Below, one piece after another: positions 32,208 through 45,726 of a stretch of 64,000 nt of DNA (position 1 is its first letter; every line of letters begins with the position of its first letter). The stretch is from Lantana camara (taxonomy: Eukaryota > Streptophyta > Magnoliopsida > Lamiales > Verbenaceae). The position numbers were made by a program, and so were the translations under genes. The DNA lies in the NCBI GenBank assembly GCA_037501455.1, contig CM074863.1:12210001-12274000 (forward strand). Reading direction: 5' to 3'. The notes under the pieces are model-generated. The model had not been told where the DNA came from, ran no database searches, and was given only the letters and a program-made list of their open reading frames with translations.

Positions 32208-32394
32208 ATTCTATCACGGGAAAAATATAAAAATGGGATACCAATTACCTTCAATTTAAATTTGTAGAATACTATTTCTTCCGGAGACAAAATAAGCCTG
32301 TAAGTCAAAAAAATTTGCATTTTGAGGACAATTCTGGCGGAAGTGTCATCCGAAAACTACACATGAATGCCACATGTCGTATTAAGATTGAATA

Positions 32395-32483
32395 TGTGTC
32401 ATATTTAGCCCATGTGGACAATAAAATGTGTCATATTTAGCCCATGTGGACAATTTTATTGTCCACATCAAATTCACACAAGC
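32395..32483. repeat. Short tandem repeat with hairpin
   Basis: Two 32-bp units beginning TGTGTCATATTTAGCCCATG are followed by a partial inverted copy (TTGTCCACA), inside the left flank of the Helitron-bearing element. Confidence 0.6.
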
Positions 32484-32731
32484 TTATTTTTGCTGAAATT
32501 TATATATAAATATATATGTATAAATTTTTAAATAACAACAAATAAAATATATATATACATATATATATGTATATATAATTAACATAAAGAAAAATAACTA
32601 ATGTGTAATGAGAGCAAATATTGGATATTTAATTATAAAAATTAATATATGTATTCACCCTTAATTTAAATAATTCAAATATATATATATATATATATGG
32701 CGGATATACGAAAAAATTAATTACATACATA

Positions 32732-34155
32732 TCTATACTATTATATATTTGAAAACGACGTTTGACTTTTTATTGTGCATTTTCATGATGTGTAATTTTG
32801 TGAGTTTTTGTTATTTTTAATTGATTTAAAATTTTCACATTGGTTGATTTAATTAGATTTATATTATTTGATTATATACATAAAAGATATCAATCAATCC
32901 CTAATTTATTGTCAATTTTCATAAATATAAGATTTAAAATTGATAATGAGTTTATATATGGTGATTTTATATATGTAAAATCTTGACCAAATAGAATTTT
33001 TATTAACATCTTACCAAATCAAAGAAGAAGAAAAAAATCATTGTCTCTTGAATACTACCCCATGAATTTTTCTCTTAAAATTACTAATTGACATATAAAT
33101 AATAAATGTTAAGTTTATATTAAGTAATTAATACCATCTAATTTGCCTCAAATTATATATTTCCATAAAATCTATCGGTTAACATTATTGCACATGTAAC
33201 AACTTTGATAGTTAATTTTTTATTTTTTGAATTTCTATCCATGTAAAATGGAATTTCTTAATGCATGCTAGCTTAATTATAGTGATCTTCCAAATTAATA
33301 GAATATATAGTTAACTTTTTTATGTATTTACATGTTATGGTTAGGTTTTTATATCATTTTTTAAATTTCTCTTTCAAGTATTTTTCTGATACAAATCTCC
33401 ATTGCTGGCGAGAAATATGAACTTCATATCTCAACTTTCTTTAATCAAATGATTGAAAATTAGAGAGAAGAAGGGAACTCTTCTAAAGAAAAGTGAGTTA
33501 TTTGTCGGTGCTCAATTTTGTGCTTACTAATTGCGTATTAAATTTTCATTAATTATTTTTTTGAGTTATTTATCTTATTTCATTTTAAGTTTTTTACGAA
33601 TGATTTGAAATTTTGGGGTTTTTTCAGTTCTGCATATTAATTTTTCCAATATGAACTTCTTTTGTTCTAATCTTTTTTGTTTATGATTTTTGTAGTATAA
33701 TTGGGTATTTTTCATATTATTTTTCGATTTGTTATTCGATTTTATGTTTTCTTTCCAATTTCTGGGTTATATCTTTTTTATTTCATACTAACTTTTTCAT
33801 GAAATGTTTGGAATTTTGAAATTTTTCTATTTCGATCTACATATTAAAGTTTCTAATGTTTGGAATTTTTACTTTAATCTTTTTTATTTGTGATTTTTGT
33901 AATATAACTAAGTGTTTTTCACGTTATTTTTTGATTTTTTTTCACGTCAATTTTCAATTTGCTATTGAGTTTTATGTTTTTCTTTCCACATTTTAGTTAT
34001 GTATTTTATTTCATTTTAAATTTTTAATGAATCGTTTGGAATTTTGTTGTTTTTCTATTTCTATATATTAAAGTTTCTATCTCAAAATCGGAAGAGTGCA
34101 AGGATATCTTTGCAGGCAGCTGAAGATCCGACATTTTTGTTATTTGAGAATCGAA

Positions 34156-34210
<55 letters not shown>

Positions 34211-35582
34211 CTTAGAATTTTTCATCACGTTATTTATCAATTATTTATTAGGTTTTATGTTTTTCTTTCCAAATTTTGGGTTATGTATCTTATTTTATTT
34301 GAAGTTTTCATGAACATATTTAAAATTTTGGAGTTTTTTCATTTCTACATGGTAAAGTTTTTAATATTATTTGACAAATTAAATCTTATATATATTTTTC
34401 GCATTTTTTTTATTTCTTTTGCTTTAACATTTTTTTATTTAAGATTTTTATAGTATAACTAAGTGTTTTTCACGTTATTAATTATCCATTTGCAATTAGG
34501 TTTTATCTTTTTTTATAATTTTTTTTTTTTTTTGCTTAATCTTTGTTTCTTTCTTTATTTTTGCTTAATTTTTGTTTCTTCCATTATTAAGTAAGTTTCT
34601 CATACTTTCTATATTTTCTTTTATTCAATTCAAATTGAGTATATTAAAGCAATAAAATTTTATTTTAGCAGTAATTTATTTATTATTTATAAAAAATATT
34701 TTTTTGGGTGGAATTTACAAAAAATATATATGACATGGATTATATTTTCTTCTATATGATTTAGTTATTTTAAAATTGTTTTAATGTATAAAATTCATAT
34801 TTAATATTATAAGTTATATTATATATTAATACCATGGATTTAATTCAAATTCAAGAACCAATTGTAAGAAGGTCTTTTATGAACCAAATGGTAAGACTTT
34901 TTCCTTCCATATCCATGATGTATTTTTCTTGCAATTTATGGTATTTATTTGTATACTAAATTTTAATTTTTTTCCTCTGTTTTGAGGTTTTGTTCAAGTT
35001 CCAGCAATGAGAAGGTAATTTTTTATACATATTTTCGTTGAATGATAAAATATGTATTATTTATATATATTTTTGAAATTATAATTTTTTTCTCCATATC
35101 TTTAATAGAGAAATATTTTCTTTTGAAATTTTGTTCAAGTACCGTTTGTGAAAAGGTAATTTTATACATTGATTTGTTCAATGATAATTATGTATTTATT
35201 GTTATTAGCATATTACCCATGTGATCTTTATTTTTTGTCTCAAAATATTTATTATCATATTCGGTATTTATAATTTCATTACATTTTTATTTCAATTGTT
35301 TCATTGATTAATTTATAGCTTATTAAGGATTTTATTATATTTACTGTTTCTTCAATCTAAATAATTTACTTAAACATTAACTACATTATGTTTGTGTTAG
35401 TCATTTTTGTGTTATTTTGTATGTTTGATTTATATGTGTAATAATTAATTGACTAGAATTATATATTTTTATCTTTGTTATTAAATTTCGTGTAGTAAAC
35501 TAATACATTTATATATTTATAGCTAATATTATAAATAAGATACTCTATATTATTACCGTGCATAGCACGGGGCATACACTAG
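32732..35582 (+). mobile_element. Non-autonomous Helitron, complete (2.85 kb)
   Basis: The left end reads A then TCTATACTATTATATA, the 5' TC start usual in plant Helitrons. The right end carries a 6-bp stem, CCGTGC/GCACGG, with an ATA loop about 8 bases before a terminal CTAG at 35579-35582, followed by T. Insertion between A and T without target duplication fits Helitron behaviour. No Rep/helicase frame is present. Inside are about four degenerate tandem units of 200-280 bp (33562-34514) and a long AT microsatellite. It sits inside the MULE-like element 32217-36709 and lacks obvious coding capacity. Confidence 0.75.
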
Positions 35583-35604
35583 TATATAGATATACGATAA
35601 TTAT

Positions 35605-35710
35605 GACAATAGGGGTTGATCAAGTGGTCTGAGGGTTCTTACTTGAAGGCAAGGTCCCGGGTTCGAATCCCTTTGGCCACATGGGGTGTGTGTTATAAAA
35701 AAAAAAAAAA
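35605..35710 (+). mobile_element. tRNA-derived SINE (copy 2)
   Basis: Identical in structure to 2194-2299, with 16-bp target duplications at 35589-35604 and 35711-35726. Confidence 0.85.
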
Positions 35711-38700
35711 GATATACGATAATTATTTAATTAGTAATAAAATAATAATTAACTGGTTAATTAATTATTAATCTTTCTTCTGATCTTCTCCTAATTCCTC
35801 TCTCGTTACCAATATTCTACAAGCATTCCGGCACCACTTCACCACCTCCAACAACCCCACTACCCTAGTCTTGCCTCCGGTTTCAATAATCTTAGATCCT
35901 TCGACTCCTTCAACAAAATTACTGATTGAATTGAAGATATGTATAAAATATATACAAACATTCAATTTTCAAATTTTAAAAAATAATAATAAATAAAAAT
36001 GACCAGAAAAAAAAAGTAGAGTATGCAGATCTAGATCTAGATAATCCACCAATGCTGTGAGACGAATCTTTTGTTGGAGTCGGCAACATTGTTGCGGCTA
36101 TAGGGGCGTTAGTACTATGAGCAAGAAGATGAGCAATGCTTCTATTTTCCTTCTTCTGCCTGTTTTGTTTAATTTTCATTTCTTCTATCAAAAAACATGA
36201 AAGAAATTTTCCTTCTAATTCGGTGAAGATGAGTATTAAGTATTAACTATTAAGAGAGTGTTTTTGTTCTTGCTTTTATTATTATTTTTTTCTTGTTTCT
36301 TCATTTGTTTTTCTTGCTGCTTCTGGTCTTGTTTTTCATCAATTTTTTATTTGTTCCTATGGATTTCTTTTCTTTTTGATTTTTAAAATGTTAATATGCA
36401 TATTTAAATTGAAATTAGATAAATATTTTTCTTTTTTAAATTAAATATTATTATTTTTAAAAATTCCATCTCATTATTTGAGTGGATTATATTTTTCTTA
36501 GGTGGCTAAGCATGTCATTGAGAAAAAATAAAGTATGGGTACATGTGGAGTATGCATGTGGAATTCCGGTGTACACGTCAGCTTTCCAGTAAGAATTGTC
36601 CTAAAATTACAAATTTTTTTGATTTACGAGCATATTTTGTCGTCGGAAAAAAATAGTGGCCTAAGAATGCAAATTAGGGGTAATTGGTATCCCATTTTTC
36701 ATTTTTCCCATTCTATCCTTAACATACACAAGAATTATTTTTTATTTTGGTGAAAATATTCGAAAGTTATCAGCAAAGCTGCAAAAAGCTATTAGATTGT
36801 TCGGATATGGAGTCTTTGGGGTGAATTTTCGTAAGGTGATTGTGTCAAACGTTCCTAATTTTAGGGTTTCACATGAGATTTGCCTCTTTTAAAAGCGTAA
36901 TTGATGGACAATACCATGTGGTATTTTAGTACTAAATATTCAGGAAATTTACTCCTGACGACCAAAGAAAATTATCAATATTTTTTTAAAAAAAATCATA
37001 GTTTTGATAAACATAATAGGGTTCTATAACTCAAGTATATATGCATGGGACTACATATATAGTTGATTTATTTATGCATGGCATTGGCATGCAAGAGATC
37101 AGGTGCCTTGATTCTGATTGTCTATACGACAAAAAGGAAGCCGAACAAATCAAAAGCTCAGATATAAGCTGTCTGTTATGTAAGATGGAAACAATTATGA
37201 GGAATCAGCTTATATAGCTAATAGGAAGAGAAAAAGTGAGGGGAATTAATTGAAATCGAAATCTTAGACATTGAAAAATTACTTTTAGATAAAAATGCAA
37301 ATTTGGTCATATAAATTTTTTTAATTTTGGTAATTTTGTCTTGTTGAGATCCTATTTTACAATTAAGTCCTATAAATTATAAAATTTTATAATGTTGGTC
37401 CGGTTCCAATCAGAAAATTAATTTGTCGCTGAAAATATATATGTGGTAGCCACATCAATAATATAAATTGGGAAAAATGTAGACTCAATAAATTTGAGAA
37501 AATGCTTGTTGAAAAAAAAAAAAAAAATTGGTCCTATAAATTTTTCATTTTGCAAATTTAATTCTGTTCGTATAACATTTGTATAAGTTTTTAGAGACAC
37601 CTTTCTCTATAGGGGATGTCTAACAAAAGTTCAATTTGTACTGACCTTACATGAGGTCGGTCTGTACTAGATTGTACTATAATATTTTTTTTATAAATTT
37701 TAAATATTGTGCAATTTTAAATTATATATATATATGCAATCACTCAACTTCTCTTTGATATTTTATTTTAAAAAAATTACATATATTTTTAATGGACATT
37801 TTTAATAAATTTAGTAAGTTTTTTAACATAAAAAATTATTTTGTTTAATTTGAGTAAATGTAAGCTATAATACGACATCCATTTTAAATATTTTTTTATT
37901 ATTCTTTGTATTTTTTAAATATTTTTTATTTCATTTTTCAAATACACTACAAATACACATATATGTTAAAAAAGTAGATAAATAAAGTTAAAATAGAATA
38001 ATAATTAATAGTTTTATTTTAAAATAATAATAAAATATTTTTTTCACACCCACCTTATGTGCATAATATACTAAAATAATTAATAATCAATTTTTATTTT
38101 ATTATTTATATATTTTCATATAATGATTTTTGTATGAAAACAGATATTAAATTATTTATACAACATTTGATAATTTTGTGTATCTTATTTCATTTAAAAT
38201 ATATAATTATTTTTTAATCATTTCAATTGTATACTTTTGAAATCAAATTCATCTAAATTTTTTCTCTCTTAAATTCCGTCTTTTTACAACCCGTTCGTTT
38301 ATTTTTTTTATTTTTAATTAATTTTTTTCTCTCTCTTAAATCAATTTTCTCTCTCTCAAATCTTGTTCATCTAAATTTTTTCTCTCTTAAATTTCGTCCT
38401 TTTAGAACATGTTCGTTTATTATTATTATTTTTTAATTAATTTTTTTCTCTCTCTCAAATCTTGTTCATCTAAATTTTTTCTCTCTTAAATCACGTTCGT
38501 TTTTTTTTTTATTTAATTAGTTTTTTTCTCTCTCTTAGATCAATTTTTTCTCTCTCAAATCTTGTTCATCTAAATTTATTCTCGCTTAAATCCCATCTTT
38601 TTAGAACACGTTCATTCATTTTTTTTATTTTTAATTAATTTTTTTCTCTCTCTTAAATCAATTTTTTCTCTCTCAAATCTTGTTTATCTAATTTTTTCTC

Positions 38701-41543
38701 ACTCTTAAATTTCTTCTTTATTTCGTTAAAAAAATTTCATCTTTAACGTTTATTTATTTTCTTTATTTTAAATTAAAATTTTCTCACTTTATCAGTTTTC
38801 TTTTTCCCTTCGCAAACCCAACTTCCAAAGAAAACGACTTCCTCTTTTTCTACTGAAGTGCTCGACTATTTCCGGTATTCCTCTTCTTCATCGGCCTGCT
38901 CTTCCTTTGTTGCACCAGCCTATCAGCGGTAGAGAAATCCTTGGCGGGAGGCATTGAGACCACTCTCCACCACAACCCCATTCTTTCGCCTAACTGAAGT
39001 TGGACAACTTCAACTGTTGCAATTCTTGCTCGACGGGCTGCATTAATTCCGACAATAATGATATCCATGTCTTTTTCCTTCCGTATTTTGCTTTACAAGT
39101 CTCCTTTCTCTAATTTTTGTGAATTTTGTTTTTGTTTTTTTTGTTTTTTTTTTTTTGTGAATTATGTAGTTAGAGTTATGCTTTGATATGATCGGAAATG
39201 CCAAATAAGGTGCAGTCCAGTTATTTAGCCTAATTTTCTCTAAATTTGTTCGGTTTTATTGTGAATCAATTTTATCATGATGGTGTATCTTGGCTGAAAA
39301 CAATTATTTCTAAGGCCTTTGAAGTGTGAATAGGGGTTATTACTCTGATAATGGATAGCATAAGTCCACTCAATCAATTTGTTTTGTTTCTCAATTTGTA
39401 TTTGATCTTGTTGGATTTGAAAGTGAAATTCGATATTCTGCCCACACGATCAATACCCGCTCGAAGATTTGCTTTCAACCCGCAATATCCCTTTGGTTTG
39501 TGAGTACTTTTTTCCTGTAATTGTTGACATCTTTCGGTTGTTTTCTGCTTTCTGTCCATTGGTTTGCACACTATCAAGAGAAATATATGTACTTTGAGTG
39601 TTCTTTTGGAATTTGTCAGTTTCAAATTATTACGTTTACGTTTCACATTAACGGAATTTGACTGAAATTGAACTCTTCTCAAACTCAAATTCAAAAAAAA
39701 AAAAAAAAAGAATATGTCAATGTTTTAATATTATTACAATTAACACCCACAATCAATATCTTAATCATAACACGATTTTTTAGTTGGAAAATGATAAAAA
39801 CAAAGTCATATTTGATTGAAAATAAAAGACATTAAATCTTCAATTATAATAGTTGCATATTTAATTTCATTTGACAAAAATAAAAATTATTAAACTACGT
39901 TGGAATAAAATAGATATTTACATATATTTACTCAGAATCCTTAAAATTATCCAATTTAAATATCATATTAATTGGCTTATATATATCCGCTAGTTATGCT
40001 TTAATATGTCACATACAACATTATTATATATTTAGTGTAAATTTAAAACAACATCGAATTAAAATTATATTTATTTATTCATTTTTATTCCTGCTTTAAA
40101 GAGTTAAGTATATATATAATAGGTACATTTATGTATTTAGTATGAGATACTCAATAAAAGTTATAATATTTTAATATTTTATATACTAAATTTCAAATTC
40201 TTAATTATAATGGTTGCAAATTTAATACATAGTTTAAAAAAAATAAATTATTGAATTAAGTTAAAATAAAATAGATATTTACATATAATAATTCAAAAAC
40301 CATAAAATTATCCACCTAAATATAATCTTTGAGTTACATGAGTAATTTAGTTATGCTCTATTTTGCTATTATAAAGTTATTATATATTTGATTTAAATTT
40401 TAAGAGAAATTAAAATGGAAGTTAGGTTTATTTATTTATTCATTTTGATCGTGCTAAAATTGGGTCGAGCTGAGTGTCCTTCTTAATCCAGCTTGTCAAG
40501 AATTTATAACGTGAGTTCTCTTGACCTGCAAACACTTAACACTTAACAGGTAAGATAATTGGGGTTTTAGCTTGCGAAGACCCTCCGACGCTTAAGTTAG
40601 TATTGGATTCTTAGAGAGAAAATTTAATGAATTCGAATGCTTTAAATGCGTTTATCAAATATTGTTCATTCGGATTATTTAACATACAAAGCATCAATAT
40701 AATTGTGGCTGGTATATATATATATATATATATATAGCTGTGACAAATTTAATGTATAGGTAGAACACATTTAAATTAATTTGAATTACTAAACTAACTA
40801 GAATGAAATGAATATAATAATTTAAAAACCTTAAAATTGTTCTAACATGGATAATAATTTTTTTTTCTATATCTTAAATACCCTTTTTATTTTGACTTGT
40901 TTTTCATTAAATAAACTAGTGTTCCACAAATTATTATTGGAAAATCATGTGCATTGAATATTTCATATATATTTTTCTTTTGGAATGGTAAGAACTTAAA
41001 TGAATGATATTCAAATTGATAATTTCTTTTTCAGCTAAAAATGATAATGTACAATACTGTTTTGCTCTATTATACTATATATACATGATTTTTGGGTAGT
41101 GTATTAATAATTTTAAAAGAGTTTCATATTATTATTATTATTAAAATGAACGTATATTTTGTAGTTTTCTAATCGTTATATAATGCCATTTATTTCATAT
41201 ATATATATATATATATAATGTTATTTATATTATTTTGCGTTATTAAAACTACATCATTTATTTATTAAACTATATTTGAACTAGAAATATTATGTCTTTC
41301 AAATAATAATAGTGACGTATATAACTAATATGACTCACTGTTTAAATTATCACCATACTATCTTTTTTCAGCGCTCGAACCTAACCCCCTAATATACAAA
41401 ATTTGAGTGATTAAACCTTGACATCTGATCAAACATCATCACTCGAGTATTGTACATTAGTCATCCTTATTTATTGAAGTCAAAATTATTTTTCTCTTGT
41501 TTCGTATTTAATTTCTCTTTAGTTTTGTTTTCGTGCTTAATAG

Positions 41544-42352
41544 TGATGGGTTCAGAATGTGAAGGTCCGAATCCGATCACTTTACGATTTGTAATTGTGG
41601 AGGAAACCACCGGAGATTCGCCGGAAATGAGAAAGGGGGTTCTACCTGTTGGGACAAGCACAAGAAAAGTCAGAAGGCCAAGCTGGGGGAACTGGGGGTG
41701 ATACCCAGTTTGGCTCTCCGACGCTCAAGTCAGTTCAAGGTATGAAGAAATGTAAGTTCAGTCTCAGTTTCAGAGATGAAGATTGCTTACCAGTGTAGAA
41801 GATGACTTTAGCTATTTATAGTTGAGGGTCAGGGCCCTTTTGGTCATTTGCCTCAAGTGGTCCTGGCCGAATGTTGCCCTAACACGTGGCGCCATGAGAG
41901 AGAAACCTAGGAGGAATCTTCTGCAAAAGCGGCCCAAAGTTGGTGCTGGCAACAGTGGCAGGTGCGCGGGCATGTACGTTGTGTCAGAGAGCCATTTGGG
42001 TGGTTGGTAACGAGGGCTTAAGAGCGCGCTCGTGACAACCTGGAGTATTGGAAGCCAAAATATCCGCTGGGGGGAATGAAGGCTTCATTTCAAGTGACGA
42101 GCCAAAGGGGAGGCCACTCTGAGGGAGTGTGACGCTCGAAGAGGGCTCCCTTGGCACGAGGGCGTGCCAACCATACAGTATGAAGGACGCTCGTGAGAGT
42201 GACAGCGCTCGTTGGGCTTAACTCCTGAAGAAGGATTGCGCTTGTTGGGTTAGCGCTCGTGCACTGATGGGTGCAACCTTGGGGAGACAGATGTCATCAT
42301 CTCGGTGATGCCACGTGTTCCAACGTGGGACGATCGTATTTTGACCCCATCA
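41544..42352 (+). mobile_element. Solo LTR of a retrotransposon (copy 2)
   Basis: Same as 8131-8939. AATAG duplications are at 41539-41543 and 42353-42357. Confidence 0.85.
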
Positions 42353-42461
42353 AATAGTGTAATGTCTTACTAAATTATTATCTGGTCTATCGATTAGAGA
42401 GCAATACGAAGTGGTACTTGATTTTTCTTCCTTGTTGATTCGATACTTATAATGTTGCACG

Positions 42462-43282
42462 TAGGGGTGTAAACGGATAATAAACGGATCGGATGTATAA
42501 TTACCATATCCTTATCCGTTTATGATTCGGACGGATACGGATAATATCCTTTTAAATCGAATTCGGATAATATCCTTTTTATACGGATACAAGGCGGATT
42601 CGGACGGATTCGGATTTTAATCGGATTTTCAACTATTCAAAATTTGACATCAATTATTTATTTATATAACTTCGAACTTTTAATAAAATTATCAACTATT
42701 CATTTATAGATAAATTATTTAATAATTATATAACTTTGAATATATATATTTTAGACGAATAGAGAAATAATAAGTATATCTATATAGATCATTTTTATGT
42801 TTTAGTGAATGTATAAATATGGTGAAATTATAAATTTTATCATATAATTAATTTGAAATATAATACTTTTATTAATAACATAATATATGTTAATTATATT
42901 ATCTCTATATGAATATTGATGTGAACATATAGTTACTAATAAAACCTAAGGTTTTTCTTTAATAAATGCGCTAAAAAATTTATTTAATACTAATAATCTA
43001 TCATACATACACAGTTTTGTGTATATATTTTAATATAATACATTATTTATCGGATACGGATTACGGATAAATCGAATAACGGATATATCTAACAGATAAT
43101 GAAACGGATCGGATGTTAAACGGATCGGATGCCTTATTACCATATCCTTATCCGTTTATAATTCGGATGTCTATAATCGAATACGGATAATATCCTCTTG
43201 AGACGAATTCGGATAATATCCTCTGTAAACGAATTCGAATGCGGACGGATATCGGATTTTCGAATATCCATTTACAGCCCTA
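42462..43282. mobile_element. Non-autonomous hAT-type element, copy 2 only
   Basis: This 821-bp insertion is absent from copy 1. The termini TAGGGGTGTAAACGGATA and (reverse complement of the right end) TAGGGCTGTAAATGGATA are imperfect inverted repeats. The exact 8-bp duplication GTTGCACG (42454-42461 and 43283-43290) is single-copy at the empty site 9041-9048. The 8-bp duplication and TIR type are those of hAT elements. Both flanks carry related subterminal blocks around CCATATCCTTATCCGTTTA (42506-42525 and 43140-43158). No transposase frame. It is nested in the larger MULE-like element. Confidence 0.92.
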
Positions 43283-45726
43283 GTTGCACGTACATTTTAG
43301 TGTACACTTGCACAATTAGATATTTTAAATATTTATATAACTCAAGGTTCTTTTCAAATTTCAAACCTACCTAGGCTTGTAAAGCCCAAAAGAGGTGTAA
43401 CGAAAACTTGAGGTCTCGCCAGCCAGAACCGAAGGTTGTCTTGTGATTAAAAACAAAACAATATTTATTAAATAATATTTAATTTAGAAACATTATATCT
43501 CTCAAATAATAACAATGAATTAATTAATATGATTCACTTTTTAAATTTACATGATCCTGTATTTTTTCATCGAGACAATTAAAAGATTATATGTATATTG
43601 ATCAGTTTAAAATTAAAATAAATTATCATATACGATGTACACTTATTCGATGGTAAAATCTAATAAAAATTTAATTTTTTTTTTGGTAAATAAATTGATT
43701 GTATTAATAAAAATAAAGATTAATTTCATAAATTTAATCCAGTCAATCTTATTTAACTCTATACTAAACTTAATAATTATCTATATTTGTTTAATTACTA
43801 AAGCTACAAAATTGTATTTTAAATTTATAAAAAAATACGATTCATTAGAAATTTAGTATTTAATTACATGATAATAAATTCACAAACAACATGATTTGCA
43901 TACGCAAATTTAATTAATTTTTAATATTAAAATATATAGAATTTTAAAATAAAAAATATTTTCTTAGTTGGAGAAAAAGTAGGAGCTTAAACATTGAGAA
44001 AAATGATTATTGATTTTAGGATATTTTTTTTTTATAAGTTGTACTAGATAAAGTAGGTGAATTATAATGATTATTCATTGAAAAATAAATATATTAAATT
44101 AAACTTGGTAGTAAAAGGAAAAGTAGGAGTTTCAACATAATTTTTGATTTAAAAATATTTATTTTTAAAATAAATTAAGCAATTTGATAGTTAGAGAAAA
44201 AGTAGGAGTAATTTAATAGTTAGAGAAAAAGTAGGAGTTTCAACGTGATTTGTAGTTTAAGAATATGTATTTTTAAATAAATAAAATTAGTACAAAGCAG
44301 TACAAACCTACCTAACATAAGGTCAGTACAAAGCCAACCTCACAATAGACAACCCCTTCTCTATAATCAGAAGATACTCTTAAAATGTAATTTACTATGA
44401 ATGTGTATACAACAATACAGAATATAACCAAGTAGAGTAGTTTCATATATGAAAATTTGATTTAATAAAATGAAAAGTACATATGCGGATACATATTTAC
44501 GGAAAAAGAAACTGCTATTCAGATACAGCAACTTAACACGAGAAGAGTTTCCAGACGTTTCTGCTGATCGGCATCCAAGTAACTTTAGTTATTCGGTTCA
44601 CACCATTCTTCCTTAGTTGGTGTCAGCATTACAATATTTGCCATGTCAGCAAGATTTGCTGAAAACTGAAAAGAGGAAATAAGGCATGTATTCAGTTAGC
44701 ACTCCATCAGAGCGTTTCGAATTTAAAATTCTGATAAGTACATAATTTTTAGGCAGGAAAAATTGATTACTCCTAATGCATGAGACGAGAAAAACATTTG
44801 CAGCTCAAGATAATGAAACATTACAGAGATTTTCGATATGAAATATTTATAGCTGTTGGCCTAGGGGCAAAATCGAATCTTGATGGTTTCAGCATTTTCC
44901 ATTATTAAGGGAATTTAGGGAATGTTATGTTCGTGAAGTATTCAATTTCGGGGGAGCTAAGTATAATTATTAAAACTTGAGAGGGGGGATGGGATTCAGT
45001 AATTTTGACATCTCAAAGGCCGTCTAGGTGTAATTAAACTAGATCAGTATTCTTTTAGGGTTGGATTAGTACCATATGTACATCAGGAGCGGCAGCAGCA
45101 GTGTTGTCGAGCTTACGTAAGGCCGGAATGTTCATTTGGAGATCGGTTCTCTGTCTCGTCACCATAATCTGGAAAAGAATTGGAAGTTTGTTAGCATAAT
45201 GTACATTGTATAAATCATAACATCACGAATGAAAAGGCCAGGTGAGAAATATAACAGGCTCTTCAGATTTGGTTTCGGTACTGAAGTTTGAATTTGTTAG
45301 CAACTTTTGTCAGCAACTTTTGTCAGCAAGTTGGCAAATTGCAAAAACTATTGTCCATGTCATGTCAGTGAACTTCTTACATCCTTTTTTACCTTCTCTC
45401 TCTTTCTCATTGGAATATTTGTACTTTGTAACTGAAAGAACCATTTAAATTATTTTGTCGAGATCATCAAAGTTAGCAACTTTACCAATTTTTTGTTCAT
45501 AATCAGGCAAGAAAAAAATGAACAATCCTGCACAAGGTTGAACTAAAAAATTATGACAGCAATGGAAAAATAATCCAACATCCTATTAAATGCAAATCGG
45601 AAATGGAAAATGGAGGGCTAATTATGATATGGTGATTTATATGCATATAGAACAGCAATTTCATCAGCTCCGCTCCACTCTGCGGAGGATTATGATCCGA
45701 TCAATTAAATTTGGATGCAGCTAAAA

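Larger units (their letters stand above)
29756..33407. other. Segment present once in the window
   Basis: It holds the end of the PIN gene (exons 5 and 6), a foldback MULE (30551-31862) and the left end of the Helitron-bearing MULE-like element (from 32217). Because its right part continues smoothly into the Helitron whose 3' part also opens the window, an equivalent segment very probably lies upstream of base 1. Whether it is part of the duplicated unit or a spacer cannot be decided from the window. Confidence 0.8.
32217..36709. mobile_element. MULE-like TIR element, ~4.5 kb, with nested Helitron and SINE
   Basis: The two ends are inverted copies of each other over about 165 bp, roughly three quarters identical. 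The left end begins with GGGAAAAATATAAAAATGGG at 32218 and the right end is its reverse complement, finishing at 36709. Flanks ATTCTATCA (32208-32216) and ATTCTATCC (36710-36718) match at 8 of 9 bases, the target-duplication size of Mutator-like elements. No transposase frame is seen, so it is non-autonomous. A complete Helitron (32732-35582) and a SINE (35605-35710) lie inside. Coding-looking stretches at 35760-36200 may be captured gene pieces. The divergent TIRs mark it as older than the 33-kb duplication. Confidence 0.7.
37612..44356. mobile_element. MULE-like TIR element, 6.7 kb (copy 2)
   Basis: Same element as 4201-10114, with TTCTCTATA duplications at 37603-37611 and 44357-44365. It is longer because a hAT-type element (42462-43282) inserted after the copies separated. 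Confidence 0.8.
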
